Of a stretch of 64,000 nucleotides of DNA, positions 17,595-28,491 are shown in pieces. A program made the translations under genes and the position numbers. The notes beneath the pieces are model-generated. The model had not been told where the DNA came from. It ran no database searches and was given only the letters and a program-made list of their open reading frames with translations. Source of the stretch: Deinococcus seoulensis (GTDB taxonomy: Bacteria > Deinococcota > Deinococci > Deinococcales > Deinococcaceae). Numbering within the stretch: the first letter of the stretch is position 1; every line of letters begins with the position of its first letter. Location of the stretch: positions 41,465 through 105,464 of the forward strand of contig NZ_BMQM01000014.1 of NCBI RefSeq assembly GCF_014648115.1, in the 5' to 3' direction.

Positions 17595-18559
17595 CCCTGC
17601 CCGACCTGCCCAGCCTCCCTGATCTGTCCAGCCTCCCTGATCTGCCCGCCCCGTTCGACCCGTGGACGCTGGGCGCCAGCCTGTACACGCCCGCCACCCG
17701 CCCCGACCTGGTCGAACTCGGCAGTGGCCGCTGGCCGGACCTGACCAGCCTGATCTACTGCACCGAGGACGCCGTGCGCGAGGACGACCTGCCCCTGGCC
17801 CTCGCGAACCTGCGCGCCGCGCTGCCGCAACTGGGTGAGCGCGGCCCGCTGCGCCTGATCCGCGTGCGCAACCCCGCCGTGCTGCGCGAGGTCCTGGGCA
17901 TGGACCTGCGCGCCGTGACCGGGTTCGTGCTGCCCAAGATTCACGCCGGGAATCTCGCCGCCTACCTGAACGAACTCGGCGCGCCCGAACACGCGCACCT
18001 GCGGGTCTTCCCGACCCTGGAAACCCGCGAGGCGCTCAGCGAGACCAACATGACCGCCCTGCGCGACCTGATCCTCACGCGCGGCTGGCAGGACCGCGTG
18101 GGCGGCCTGCGCATCGGCGGGAACGACCTGATGCACGCCCTCGGCGTTCGCCGCACGCCCGGCCGCACCGTGTTCGAGGGACCGCTGCAACGCGTGATCA
18201 GCATGCTGATCGGCGTGTTCAAACCCGCCGGGTTCGCGCTGTCCAGCCCCGTGTACGAGGTCTTCAGCGACCCCGCCACCCTGGCCCGCGAACTGCAACA
18301 GGACCTCGAGTACGGCCTGTGCGGCAAGACCATCATCCACCCGGCGCAGATCGCGGCGGTCCTCGGCGCGTACGCCGTTCACCCGCACGACCTGCAGGAA
18401 GCCCACGCCATCCTGGCCCCGGACGCCCCGGCCGTGTTCAGCATGAACGGCCGCATGTGCGAACCCGCCACGCACACCCGCTGGGCCGCCGACATCCTGG
18501 CCCGCGCCGGGCGCTACGGCGTGCTGCCCGAACAGCAGAGCGAGGCGCTGCACTTCTGA
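17591..18559 (+). CDS. HpcH/HpaI-CitE-type C-C bond lyase of the Ter-type operon
   Basis: The 322-residue TIM-barrel lyase resembles CitE/HpcH enzymes, which cleave beta-hydroxy acyl compounds with Mg2+. Visible landmarks are FVLPKIHAGNLAAYL, VFPTLETREAL, LRIGGNDLMHALGVRR and CGKTIIHPAQI. It fits the C-C_Bond_Lyase group found in Ter operons. The first 20 residues are repetitive (LPDLPSLPDLSSLPDLP, from a 15-18 nt DNA repeat). It ends the operon. Its TGA stop (18557-18559) is also the first three bases of a dispersed repeat element. Confidence 0.9.
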   Translation: MTLPDLPSLPDLSSLPDLPAPFDPWTLGASLYTPATRPDLVELGSGRWPDLTSLIYCTEDAVREDDLPLALANLRAALPQLGERGPLRLIRVRNPAVLREVLGMDLRAVTGFVLPKIHAGNLAAYLNELGAPEHAHLRVFPTLETREALSETNMTALRDLILTRGWQDRVGGLRIGGNDLMHALGVRRTPGRTVFEGPLQRVISMLIGVFKPAGFALSSPVYEVFSDPATLARELQQDLEYGLCGKTIIHPAQIAAVLGAYAVHPHDLQEAHAILAPDAPAVFSMNGRMCEPATHTRWAADILARAGRYGVLPEQQSEALHF

Positions 18560-18696
18560 ACCGGACTCCGATTGAATGGGCTGCAAAGACCATTCAATCC
18601 GAGCGAAGCGAGTGGGAGCAAAGCGGGTTCCGGACGTGGGGCTGGCAGGGCCGGTAAAGTTCCGGATTGTCGGCGAAACAGACGGACTCCGGTTCA
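18557..18696 (+). repeat. Dispersed intergenic repeat, copy A
   Basis: Inverted ends TGAACCGGACTCCG and CGGACTCCGGTTCA frame a 140-bp element between two convergent genes. Its outer bases form the TGA of the lyase gene and the TGA of the GGDEF/HD-GYP gene (18696-18694). Inside is the stem ATTGAATGG/CCATTCAAT (18571-18599), followed by GAGCGAAGCGAGTGGGAGC and GGTTCCGGACGTGG, shared with the other copies. It may serve as a bidirectional terminator. Confidence 0.85.
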
Positions 18697-21003
18697 GTTC
18701 AGGTGCGGTGGGTGGGCGTACCCCGACTCGGGCAGTTCGGCGGGGGTGGGAGGCGCGGGGCACGCGGCGTGCTGCGCGGTGAAGGCCGCCACGACCTGCG
18801 GATCGAACTGCCGTCCCGACTGCGCCTGAATCTCGTTCAGGGCGTCCTGCACGCTCCAGGCGGCCTTGTACGGGCGTTCGCTGGTCAGGGCGTCGAACAC
18901 GTCGCACACGCTGAAGATACGGGCCAGCAGCGGGATGTCCTCGCCTGCCAGGCCGTGCGGGTAGCCGCGCCCGTCCCAGCGTTCGTGGTGCGAGCGGATC
19001 ACGTCCAGCACGGCGGGCGTCAGGTCGCTCAGTTGCGCGGCGAGGTCCGCGCCGAGCGCCGCGTGGGTTTTCATGGTGGTCCACTCGTCCGGGGTCAGCG
19101 CGCCGGGCTTCAGCAGAATGCTGTCCGGGATCAGCAGTTTGCCCAGGTCGTGCAGCGCCGCGCCCTGCCGCAGGGTGTGCAGGGCGCTGGCGTTCAGGCC
19201 CAGCGCCTCGCCCAGCCGCGCGGACAGTTCCACGACCCGGCGGGTGTGGCCCTGCGTTTCCATGTCGCGCGCCTCGAGCGCGATGCCCAGCGTGAGCAGC
19301 GCGGCGTCCTGCGAGGACAGCGCCTGTTTCACGCGGCTGCTGGCCGACAGGATCGCGGCGGCCCACAGACCGAACTCCTCGGCGATCAGCAGGGACTCGT
19401 GATCGAAGGCGTGCTCGTCGCTGAGGCTGTCGAGGTTCAGTTCGGCGTAGATGTCGCCCTGCACCTTCACGGGAATCAGCAGGTTCGCCTGCAACTGCCC
19501 CTGCTTCCCGGCGGTTTCCAGGGTGCGCTGCGTGTCGGAGTTCGGGTCGTGCGTGTCCCGTGACCGGTCACGCAGGGCCTGGCCGCGCAGCAGGCGGGCG
19601 CGTCCGGCACGCCACCCGTCGGGGTTGCCGTGCCACTGCTGCATCTGCAGGACCGAGTGCCGCGTGCCGATCAGGCTGTCGTCGTACCCGCTCTGCACCT
19701 GCACGACCGACTCGCCCGCGGCGCGCAGCGTGATCGTCCCGGCTTCCGCGCCGGGCACGCAGGCGATCGCGGCGTTCAGCAGGTCCTGAAGGTCCGGTTC
19801 CGCGCCGGGGTCGTCGTTCCCGGCGATGAACTGCAGCAGCGCCCGCAGGGTACTGACTGCCGGGGACGTCTGGTTCAGCGGCGCCCTGGACGTCGCGGGC
19901 GGCGCCTGCCAGGGGTCCAGGACGCGGTTGCGGCCCAGCGTCTTGGCGGTGAACATCAGGCGGTCGGCGGTGTTCAGCGCGCCCGGACCGTCCTCGACCA
20001 GCCCGCCGGACACCGTGACCTTCAGGTCCGGCAGGCCCAGCAGGTCGGCGGTCTGCACCGGCACCGAGCGGCGCAGGCGGTCCGCGAAGTGCTGCGCACT
20101 CAGGCGGTCGGGCGCCTCGAACAGCAGCGCGAACTCCTCGCCGCCCAGCCGGTACGCGCGGCCCTGCACGCCGGCGTTCCCGCTGCCGTCGCAGGGCAGG
20201 TGCGCGCTCAGCACGCGCGCCAGGGCCTGCAGGACTCCGTCGCCGGACTCGTGCCCGCGCTGATCGTTCAGGTCCTTGAACCGGTCGAGGTCCAGCAGCA
20301 GCAGGTACTGGTCGGCCCAGCCGGGCCGCCGGGGCAGGTGGTCACGTTCGAACGCCACGCGGTTGGGCAGCCCGGTCAGCAGGTCCAGCGTGCCGGCCCC
20401 GCCGGTCTGCGCGGACCGTTCGAACGCGCCGCTCATGAGGCGCGCCACGGCCAGCCACAGGCTGAACCCGGCGGCGCTGAGCGTGACGACCATCAGGTAC
20501 GGCCACGCGGCGTCCAGCGGGTCGCGGCCCACGTTCATGAACGTCGGGAAGATGGTCAGGGCGGGCAGCCCGAAGATCAGCAGCGCGCGGCGCAGGTTCT
20601 CCCGCAGCGGCAGGCGCGGCGCGGTGTCGTGGTGGCGCAGCAGGGTCACCATCAGCAGGACCAGCGCCAGGTGCATCAGCGTGCCGGGCAGCGCCGGGCC
20701 GCCCAGCGAGATGCGGTACAGCGTGACCGGCAGCGCCGCCAGCAGCGCCCACCCTGGCCCCAGGCGGTAGGCGGCGACGGCCAGCGGCACCAGTCGCAGG
20801 TCCACGAACAGGTTCGGTCCGGCCGGGAAGGTGAACAGGAACAGCGCCCCGCTGGTCAGGGCGTACAGCGCGGCCCGCAGGGCCTTGGCGGGCCAGCGGG
20901 TGCCGAGCGGCACGGTCAGCCCGATCAGCAGCGCGGCGGTCGTCAGGATGCAGAAATTCAGGTAGGCGGCGCCCGGAAGGGTCTGAGCGAATCCGGTGTC
21001 CAT
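18694..21003 (-). CDS. Membrane GGDEF diguanylate cyclase with HD-GYP phosphodiesterase domain
   Basis: The 769-residue protein has five or so N-terminal membrane helices of the 5TMR-LYT type (residues 10-170, with FPAGPNLFVDLRLVPLA). A GGDEF domain (about 195-350) carries RLGGEEFALLF, and a GAF-like segment lies at about 385-560. A complete HD-GYP domain (575-755) has LHDLGKLLIPD and HHERWDGRGYPHGL. It could therefore both make and degrade c-di-GMP at the membrane. No RxxD inhibitory site precedes GGEEF. ATG 21003 begins just before the first helix. The frame is open 26 codons further up, but those residues are charged and atypical. Confidence 0.93.
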   Translation of the reverse strand: MDTGFAQTLPGAAYLNFCILTTAALLIGLTVPLGTRWPAKALRAALYALTSGALFLFTFPAGPNLFVDLRLVPLAVAAYRLGPGWALLAALPVTLYRISLGGPALPGTLMHLALVLLMVTLLRHHDTAPRLPLRENLRRALLIFGLPALTIFPTFMNVGRDPLDAAWPYLMVVTLSAAGFSLWLAVARLMSGAFERSAQTGGAGTLDLLTGLPNRVAFERDHLPRRPGWADQYLLLLDLDRFKDLNDQRGHESGDGVLQALARVLSAHLPCDGSGNAGVQGRAYRLGGEEFALLFEAPDRLSAQHFADRLRRSVPVQTADLLGLPDLKVTVSGGLVEDGPGALNTADRLMFTAKTLGRNRVLDPWQAPPATSRAPLNQTSPAVSTLRALLQFIAGNDDPGAEPDLQDLLNAAIACVPGAEAGTITLRAAGESVVQVQSGYDDSLIGTRHSVLQMQQWHGNPDGWRAGRARLLRGQALRDRSRDTHDPNSDTQRTLETAGKQGQLQANLLIPVKVQGDIYAELNLDSLSDEHAFDHESLLIAEEFGLWAAAILSASSRVKQALSSQDAALLTLGIALEARDMETQGHTRRVVELSARLGEALGLNASALHTLRQGAALHDLGKLLIPDSILLKPGALTPDEWTTMKTHAALGADLAAQLSDLTPAVLDVIRSHHERWDGRGYPHGLAGEDIPLLARIFSVCDVFDALTSERPYKAAWSVQDALNEIQAQSGRQFDPQVVAAFTAQHAACPAPPTPAELPESGYAHPPHLN

Positions 21004-21262
21004 ATCGTGTTCATGGTCGCACGCGCGTTCTGGCAGACCTGTCACAGAGGGGCGGCCCGCGGACCGTGACACGCGGCGCACATGGCGACCTGCGCCTCAG
21101 CACGCGGCGCGCGGCGGCGCTACCCTGAACGCATGATGTTGTTCCTGAATGAGAGGTGCGCGCCCGCGCGGCGCCCACGGTGGTTCGCCCGGAGTGTTTC
21201 CCGTTGAGGTGGCCGCCGGAGTGGCTGCCAGGGTGGTTGCCGGGCAGACCAGGAGGGACCGC

Positions 21263-22324
21263 GTGACCAGCGACTCTGACCGGACTCTGACAGACCGGCA
21301 CGCCGGAAACTGGCGCGGCCCGGAACTGGACGCGCTCGGCTGGACGGACGCGCTGCACGCCGCCGCGCAGGACGTCCTGCACGCCGCCACGCCGGACGTG
21401 CAGCCGGACCTGCTGCCTGCCCGCGTGGCTGGGGTGGGGCGCGGCACGTTCCGCCTGTGGACCGCGCAGGGTGAGGAGGGCGCGCTGCTGGCGGGCAGCA
21501 TGCGCCAGGACCCGGACTCGCAGCCGGTCATGGGTGACTGGGTGGTCGCGCAGCGCCTGCCGGACAGCCCGGACCTGCGGGTCACGGCGGTCCTGCCGCG
21601 CCTCACGACCTTCGCGCGCGCCGTGAACGGCGGCCTGAGCCGTCAGGTCATCACCGCGAACGTGGACACGGTCCTGATCGTCACGGCGCCCGGCGAGGAC
21701 TTCGACCTGCCGCGCCTGGGCCGTTACGTGGCGGCCGTGCACGCCAGCGGCGCGCAGCCCGCGCTGCTGCTGAACAAGACCGACCTGACCCGCGACCCGC
21801 AGCCGCTGCTGGCGCAGTTGGGGGCACTGGCGCCCGGCGTGCCCACGTACGCCCTGAACGCCCGCAGCGGCGCGGGCCTGAGCGACGTGCGCGCCGCGCT
21901 GCGTCCCGGCCTGACGGCCGCCCTGATCGGCTCGTCCGGGGTGGGCAAGAGCACCCTGACGAACGCCCTGCTGGGCCGCGACGCCGCGCAGACCGGCGAG
22001 GTCATGCCTGACGGGCTGGGCCGCCACACCACCACCGCCCGCACCCTGTACCGCGTGCCGGGCGGCGGCCTGCTGGTCGACAATCCGGGCCTGCGCGACA
22101 TTGCCGTGTGGGACCCGCAGGGCGTGGCGGCGGGCCTGGACGTGATCGAGGAGATCGCCGCCGACTGCCGTTACCGCAAGTGCACCCACACGGGCGAGCC
22201 CGGCTGCGCGGTACTCAGGGCCGTGCAGCGCGGCCAGATCAGCGCCGCTCAGCTGGAGGCGTACCACGCCCTGAAAGGCGCGGCCGTCCCCGCGCGCCGC
22301 AGCAGCCGACCCCCCCGCCGCTGA
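21263..22324 (+). CDS. rsgA: Ribosome small-subunit-dependent GTPase RsgA
   Basis: The 353-residue circularly permuted GTPase helps late 30S subunit maturation. The G motifs occur in permuted order: G4 LLNKTDL, then G1 GSSGVGKSTLTNALLG, then G3 DNPGLRD. An N-terminal OB fold (about 55-110) and the C-terminal zinc knuckle CRYRKCTHTGEPGC complete the family layout. The start is GTG 21263, with a strong AGGAGGGA 5 nt upstream; the longer open frame is rejected. It converges on the sugar-binding protein gene through a hairpin. Confidence 0.95.
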   Translation: MTSDSDRTLTDRHAGNWRGPELDALGWTDALHAAAQDVLHAATPDVQPDLLPARVAGVGRGTFRLWTAQGEEGALLAGSMRQDPDSQPVMGDWVVAQRLPDSPDLRVTAVLPRLTTFARAVNGGLSRQVITANVDTVLIVTAPGEDFDLPRLGRYVAAVHASGAQPALLLNKTDLTRDPQPLLAQLGALAPGVPTYALNARSGAGLSDVRAALRPGLTAALIGSSGVGKSTLTNALLGRDAAQTGEVMPDGLGRHTTTARTLYRVPGGGLLVDNPGLRDIAVWDPQGVAAGLDVIEEIAADCRYRKCTHTGEPGCAVLRAVQRGQISAAQLEAYHALKGAAVPARRSSRPPRR

Positions 22325-22369
22325 ACGGCCATTCCACAGGGCCGCCACCATACGGAACCGCCGGTACAC

Positions 22370-22417
22370 AGAGCCGCGCCCCCATCCAACCGGACGGGGG
22401 CGCGCTCTACCAGGTCT
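22370..22417. terminator. Hairpin between convergent rsgA and sugar-binding protein genes
   Basis: AGAGC-C-GCGCCCCC pairs with GGGGGCGCGCTCT across a 12-nt loop, with one bulge. It lies between convergent stop codons and could terminate in both directions. No long T run follows. Confidence 0.55.
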
Positions 22418-22430
22418 GCGCGGACGGCGC

Positions 22431-23615
22431 TTATTTTATGCTTCCATTGACCTCCTTCATGGCGGCGTCGAGAATCGCGCGGTAGTCCGGCGTGGGTTTC
22501 TGCACGGCCTGCGCCACGGCGTTCCCCCACGGTCCCCAGATGGAGCCCATCTGCGGCACGTTCGGCATGGGCGTCCCGGCCGAGATGGTCTTCCCGAAGC
22601 CCTGCACGACCGGGTTGCTCTTCAGTTGCGTGCGGGCCGCGAGGCTGACCGGGATGCGCCCGCCCGCCTGGTTGAAACTGGTCTGCGAGGTGCGGGTCAC
22701 GAGGCTGCGCGCCAGGCCGCTGGCGGCGACCTTGTTCTTGCTGTAGGCGTTCATGATGACGCCCTGCACGCCCACGAAGGGGCTCCACTTGCCGGTCGCG
22801 CCGGGAGGGGTGGGCAGCGACGTGATGCCGAAGTCGATGCCGGCCTTGCGGATGTCCCCCATGTCCCACGGTCCCGTGATGAACATGGCGAGGCGGCCGT
22901 CCACGAACGCGCCCTTGGCGGCGTCGGCGCTGACGCCCTCGGGCACGAGTTTGTAGCGGTAGCGCAGGTCGTTCAGCAGGCCCAGCGCCTTCTGCGCGCC
23001 GGCGTTGCCGATGCCGACGTCCTTGACGTTCAGGGTGCCGGCGTTGTTCTTGAAGATGTAACTGCCGTACGCGCTGAACACGCCGTAGTTGGCGTAGGCG
23101 TTGCTGAGGTCCATCAGGAAGCCGTAGCGGCCGCTGCCTGTGTTCGCCTGGGCGGCGCGGATGAATTCATCCCAGGTGGCGGGCGCCTTGGGCACGAGTT
23201 TCTTGTTGTAGATCAGCGCGACGGACTCGGCGAACATGGGCAGCCCGAACAGTTTTCCGTTGTACGTCATGGCGCTCAGCGCGGTCTTGTCGAGGTCGGT
23301 GCGGGTGGTCAGGTAACGGTCGAGCGGTTCGACCACGCCGGCCGCCGCGAGTTGCCCCAGGCGGTCCTGCGGCAGCGTGACGATCAGGTCCGGACCCTGG
23401 CCCTTGGGCGCGGCCTGGATCAGCTTGTCGGGAATCTGGTCGAGCGGCACGGACACGATACTGACCTTGTTGCCGCTGGCCTTGGTGTAGGCGGCGGTCT
23501 GCGCCTGGAGCCACGCGACCTCGCTGGCGTCCGTGAAGTGGTTCCAGACGGTCAGGGTGGCGGCCGAGGCCTGGGCGGTCAGGACGAGGGCGGTCAGGGT
23601 GAGCAGTTTCTTCAT
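22431..23615 (-). CDS. ABC transporter substrate-binding protein, maltose/oligosaccharide type
   Basis: The 394-residue protein begins with a signal peptide (MKKLLTLTALVLTAQASA) and has the family-1 solute-binding fold of MalE-like proteins (TLTVWNHFTDASEVAW, GPDLIVTLPQDRLG, GRLAMFITGPWD). GGAGGACT precedes the ATG. It lies 67 nt downstream of the GH53 gene, in the same direction as the GH53 and GH42 genes, so it probably binds galacto-oligosaccharides released by them. No MalF/MalG-type permease or ATPase is encoded nearby, so it must borrow a transporter encoded elsewhere. There is no lipobox. Confidence 0.92.
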   Translation of the reverse strand: MKKLLTLTALVLTAQASAATLTVWNHFTDASEVAWLQAQTAAYTKASGNKVSIVSVPLDQIPDKLIQAAPKGQGPDLIVTLPQDRLGQLAAAGVVEPLDRYLTTRTDLDKTALSAMTYNGKLFGLPMFAESVALIYNKKLVPKAPATWDEFIRAAQANTGSGRYGFLMDLSNAYANYGVFSAYGSYIFKNNAGTLNVKDVGIGNAGAQKALGLLNDLRYRYKLVPEGVSADAAKGAFVDGRLAMFITGPWDMGDIRKAGIDFGITSLPTPPGATGKWSPFVGVQGVIMNAYSKNKVAASGLARSLVTRTSQTSFNQAGGRIPVSLAARTQLKSNPVVQGFGKTISAGTPMPNVPQMGSIWGPWGNAVAQAVQKPTPDYRAILDAAMKEVNGSIK

Positions 23616-23682
23616 GGAGTCCTCCGGGGTGGGGCGTTCAGTGCGGGGCCGTGCGGGACAGGGGGGTTCCGTGCGGGGCCGT

Positions 23683-24749
23683 TCAGTTCAGGCCGTCGAT
23701 GGCGGGCGTGGCGCGGGCGTCGTCGTCGAACAGCGAGCGGCGCGAGGCGTCGTCGTCGGACCAGTCGGCTTTCAGCCAGCGGCTGCTCTGCGACCAGAAC
23801 GCGCCCCAGTAGAACAGGCCGCTGCCGCCCGCCTCCCGCACGACCGGCGTGAGGGCCCGCAGGTAGTCCAGTTGCCCCTGCGGGGTCTGCGGGTACGGGA
23901 CGTTGTCGTAGCCTTTCTCGTTGGTGTCCCAGTATAGCGCCGTCTCGGCGACGATCACGGGTTTCCCGAACGCCGTCTTCAGCTGCCGGATGGCGTTGCC
24001 CAGGTCGTCGAAGGTGCCGTGCCACATCGGGTAGTACGACAGGCCGATGGTGTCGAACTGCCCGCCGGCCTTCTCGAAGGCGCGGTACCACGCGACGGTA
24101 TCGTCGGCGTCACCGATCTTGGCGATGTGGATCATGACGGGCGTGCCGGGCCGGGCGTCGTGCACGGCGCGCGTGCCGGCGTTCGCCAGGGTCGCGAAGG
24201 TGGTCATGTCGTCGTTGCGGATGCGGCCCGGCTCCCACAGCATCCCGCCGTTGATCTCGTTGCCGACCTGCACCATGTCCGGCGGGGTGCCCTGCGCCGT
24301 CAGTTCGTTCATGACGCCGCGCGTGTAGTCGTACACCGAGGCGCTCAGGGCGGCCGTGTCCTGTCCCTTCCAGCGCTCGGGCAGCCACTGGCCGCCGGGA
24401 TCCGCCCACCAGTGCGAGTAGTGCAGGTCGAGCAGCACCTTCAGGTTGTGTTTCTGCGCGTCGAGCATCACGGCCTTCACGTACGGCAGGTCCTGGGTCA
24501 GGCCGTAGCGGCCGTCCGGGTCGATCATCAGGCGCACCCGCACCCAGTCGTAGCGGTGGTCGCGCACGATCTGCATGGCGGGCTTCACCTGCCCGTCCAG
24601 GTCGCGGAACTGCACGCCGCTGCGCTCGGCGTCCCGCGCCTCGGAGACGTCCATGCCGCGCATGAACGCGTCGGGTTGGGGGGTGCTGGCCTCGGAGCAG
24701 GCGGGCAGCGCCAGGGTCAGCAGGGCGGTCAGCGGCAACAGTCTGGAAT

Positions 24750-24753
<4 letters not shown>
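23683..24753 (-). CDS. Arabinogalactan endo-beta-1,4-galactanase (GH53)
   Basis: The 356-residue secreted glycosidase cuts beta-1,4-galactan chains of plant arabinogalactan. The signal region ends in LALPAC, a weak lipobox, so it may be a lipoprotein. Family landmarks are [35 protein letters not shown], the acid/base Glu in [16 protein letters not shown] and the nucleophile Glu in [18 protein letters not shown] lies 4 nt before the ATG, which overlaps the GH42 stop by 4 bases. The order GH42, GH53, binding protein implies a galactan-use operon. Confidence 0.95.
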
Positions 24754-26894
<2,141 letters not shown>

Positions 26895-27054
26895 TCGTCA
26901 CCTGCTGGCAGAGAGGAGGGGGGGTGGGGTCGGGCGTGCCGGACGGCAGGTGGCCGGCCGGATGAGCGCCGTGCGGGGCTGAGGGCCGCGCAGGGGTGGG
27001 CAGGTGCCCGGTGGCACCCGTGGTAGGTTCTGATGTACGGCCTACCCTAGAAAC

Positions 27055-27068
27055 TGTGAAGGTTAACA
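27055..27068. promoter_or_regulatory. LacI-type operator O1
   Basis: TGTGAAGGTTAACA shares TGTKARGGTTAACA with the second site at 27228. On the minus strand it overlaps a possible -35 TTCACA, which is 17 nt from TACATC, a candidate promoter of the beta-galactosidase operon. The gap 26895-27251 holds no gene, only this divergent control region. Confidence 0.6.
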
Positions 27069-27227
27069 TGTGTAGTCCCGGCACGATTCCCGCGCTGAAG
27101 ATCGGGTGCGCGGGTCGGTCTCCCACCAGAACACCGTCCGGGACGGTACCCAGAAAAGGAGCCTGACCGAGCCGTCACGGCCTGACAGTGCGATGACCTG
27201 AGTGCGATCACCCTGGAAGACGGGGAT

Positions 27228-27241
27228 TGTTAGGGTTAACA
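27228..27241. promoter_or_regulatory. LacI-type operator O2
   Basis: TGTTAGGGTTAACA is a near-palindrome (TGTTA/TAACA arms) ending 10 nt before the regulator start and overlapping a likely -10 box. Its centre is 173 bp from O1, so looping between the two sites is possible. Confidence 0.6.
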
Positions 27242-27251
27242 TACCGGGCAT

Positions 27252-28331
27252 ATGCGCCCCCGCACTCCCGTCACCCTCGCCGATGTGGCCGCGCTGGCCG
27301 GCGTGTCGCAGCAGACCGTCTCGCGCGTCGTGAACAACCTGCCGAACGTCTCGGCCCGCACCCGCACCCGCGTCACGCAGGCCGCCGCGCAACTCGACTA
27401 CGTTCCCAACCGCCTCGCCACCAGCCTCGCCCGGCAGCGGACCTTCACGGTCGGGTTCGTCACGAACGACCTCGCCCTGCACGCCCCGTCCCAGCTGACC
27501 TCCGGCATCGAACGGGCCGCGCGGGCCGCCGGGTACAGCCTGATCGTGTCCATCGTGCCGTACGACACCCTGCCCGCCGTCACCCAGGCCGTCCGCACCC
27601 TGCGCGAGCGGCAGGTGGACGGCGTGCTCATCAACGCCTCCATGACCCCCGCCGACGCCAGCGAACTGCGCCGCCGCCTCCCGGACCTGCCCTGCGTGTT
27701 CATGGACGTCACGCCCGACACGCCCGTGCCCGCCTCGCTGCTCGACCAGGAGTACGGCGCCCGGCTGGCCGCGCAGCACCTGCTGGACCTCGGGCACACC
27801 CGCGTGGCGCTGATCACCTCACCCAACGAGGCCGTCGTGGAGAACACCCGCGAACAGGGCTGGCAGGGCGTCCTGCACGCGCACGGCCTGAGCCCCGTCG
27901 CGCGCGTCAGCGGCGACTGGAGTCCGCACGGCGGGTACGTCGCCGCGCAGACGCTGCTGGCCGGGCCGCCCTTCACGGCGCTGCTGGTCGCCAACGACCA
28001 GATGGCCGTCGGCGCGCTGCGCGCCCTGTGGGAACGCGGCCTGCACGTCCCGGCCGACGTGTCCGTCATCGGGTACGACGACACCCCGGAAAGCGCGCTG
28101 CTGATCCCGCCGCTCACCACCGTCCGGCAGGACTTCCCCACGCTGGGCCAGCGGGCCTTCACGCACCTGCTCGCGCACCTCGGCGACGACCCGCCCGGCG
28201 ACGTGATCGTCACCCGCCCGGAACTGATCGTCCGCGCCAGCACCGGCCCCCCACAGACGCCCGACCGCGCCGCCGTGCAGGCCGCGCTGCGCCTCCTGAC
28301 CCGCACGCTGGCCCATACCCACCCGGAATGA
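27252..28331 (+). CDS. LacI-family transcriptional regulator of the galactan locus
   Basis: The 359-residue regulator has the LacI helix-turn-helix and hinge at its N-terminus (VTLADVAALAGVSQQTVSRVVNN, residues 5-27). A periplasmic-binding-like effector domain follows, with FVTNDL, DGVLINAS, ALLVANDQMAVGAL and VIGYDDTPES. It is divergent from the beta-galactosidase operon and two identical-type operators lie between them, so it most likely represses both. The effector is probably galactose or a galacto-oligosaccharide, which is an inference. The start follows the O2 operator directly and has no Shine-Dalgarno sequence. Confidence 0.93.
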   Translation: MRPRTPVTLADVAALAGVSQQTVSRVVNNLPNVSARTRTRVTQAAAQLDYVPNRLATSLARQRTFTVGFVTNDLALHAPSQLTSGIERAARAAGYSLIVSIVPYDTLPAVTQAVRTLRERQVDGVLINASMTPADASELRRRLPDLPCVFMDVTPDTPVPASLLDQEYGARLAAQHLLDLGHTRVALITSPNEAVVENTREQGWQGVLHAHGLSPVARVSGDWSPHGGYVAAQTLLAGPPFTALLVANDQMAVGALRALWERGLHVPADVSVIGYDDTPESALLIPPLTTVRQDFPTLGQRAFTHLLAHLGDDPPGDVIVTRPELIVRASTGPPQTPDRAAVQAALRLLTRTLAHTHPE

Positions 28332-28352
28332 TCCCGGCCGCCTGCACAACCG

Positions 28353-28491
28353 TCATACGGACTGCCGTTTGTGTTAACAACCCGGAAGGGCGCCGGGTTG
28401 CCAACTCCACGTCCGGAGGGGCGCTTCGACTCCTACTCGCGCCGCTCGGATTGAATGGTCTTTGCAGCCCGTTCAATCGGAGTCCGTATCA
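28353..28491 (-). repeat. Dispersed intergenic repeat, copy B
   Basis: On the minus strand it starts TGATACGGACTCCG, whose TGA is the stop codon of modB. It continues with the ATTGAACGG/CCATTCAAT stem (near 28449-28478) and ends with the TCATACGG-type end at 28353. The sequence between the lacI-type gene and modB is fully explained by this element plus about 20 nt. Confidence 0.85.

Noticed and set aside
28371..28380. GTGTTAACAA as a third LacI operator
   Set aside because: It lies inside dispersed repeat copy B, where equivalents (TTGTCAACGAAA, TGTTAACGAAA) occur at unrelated loci.
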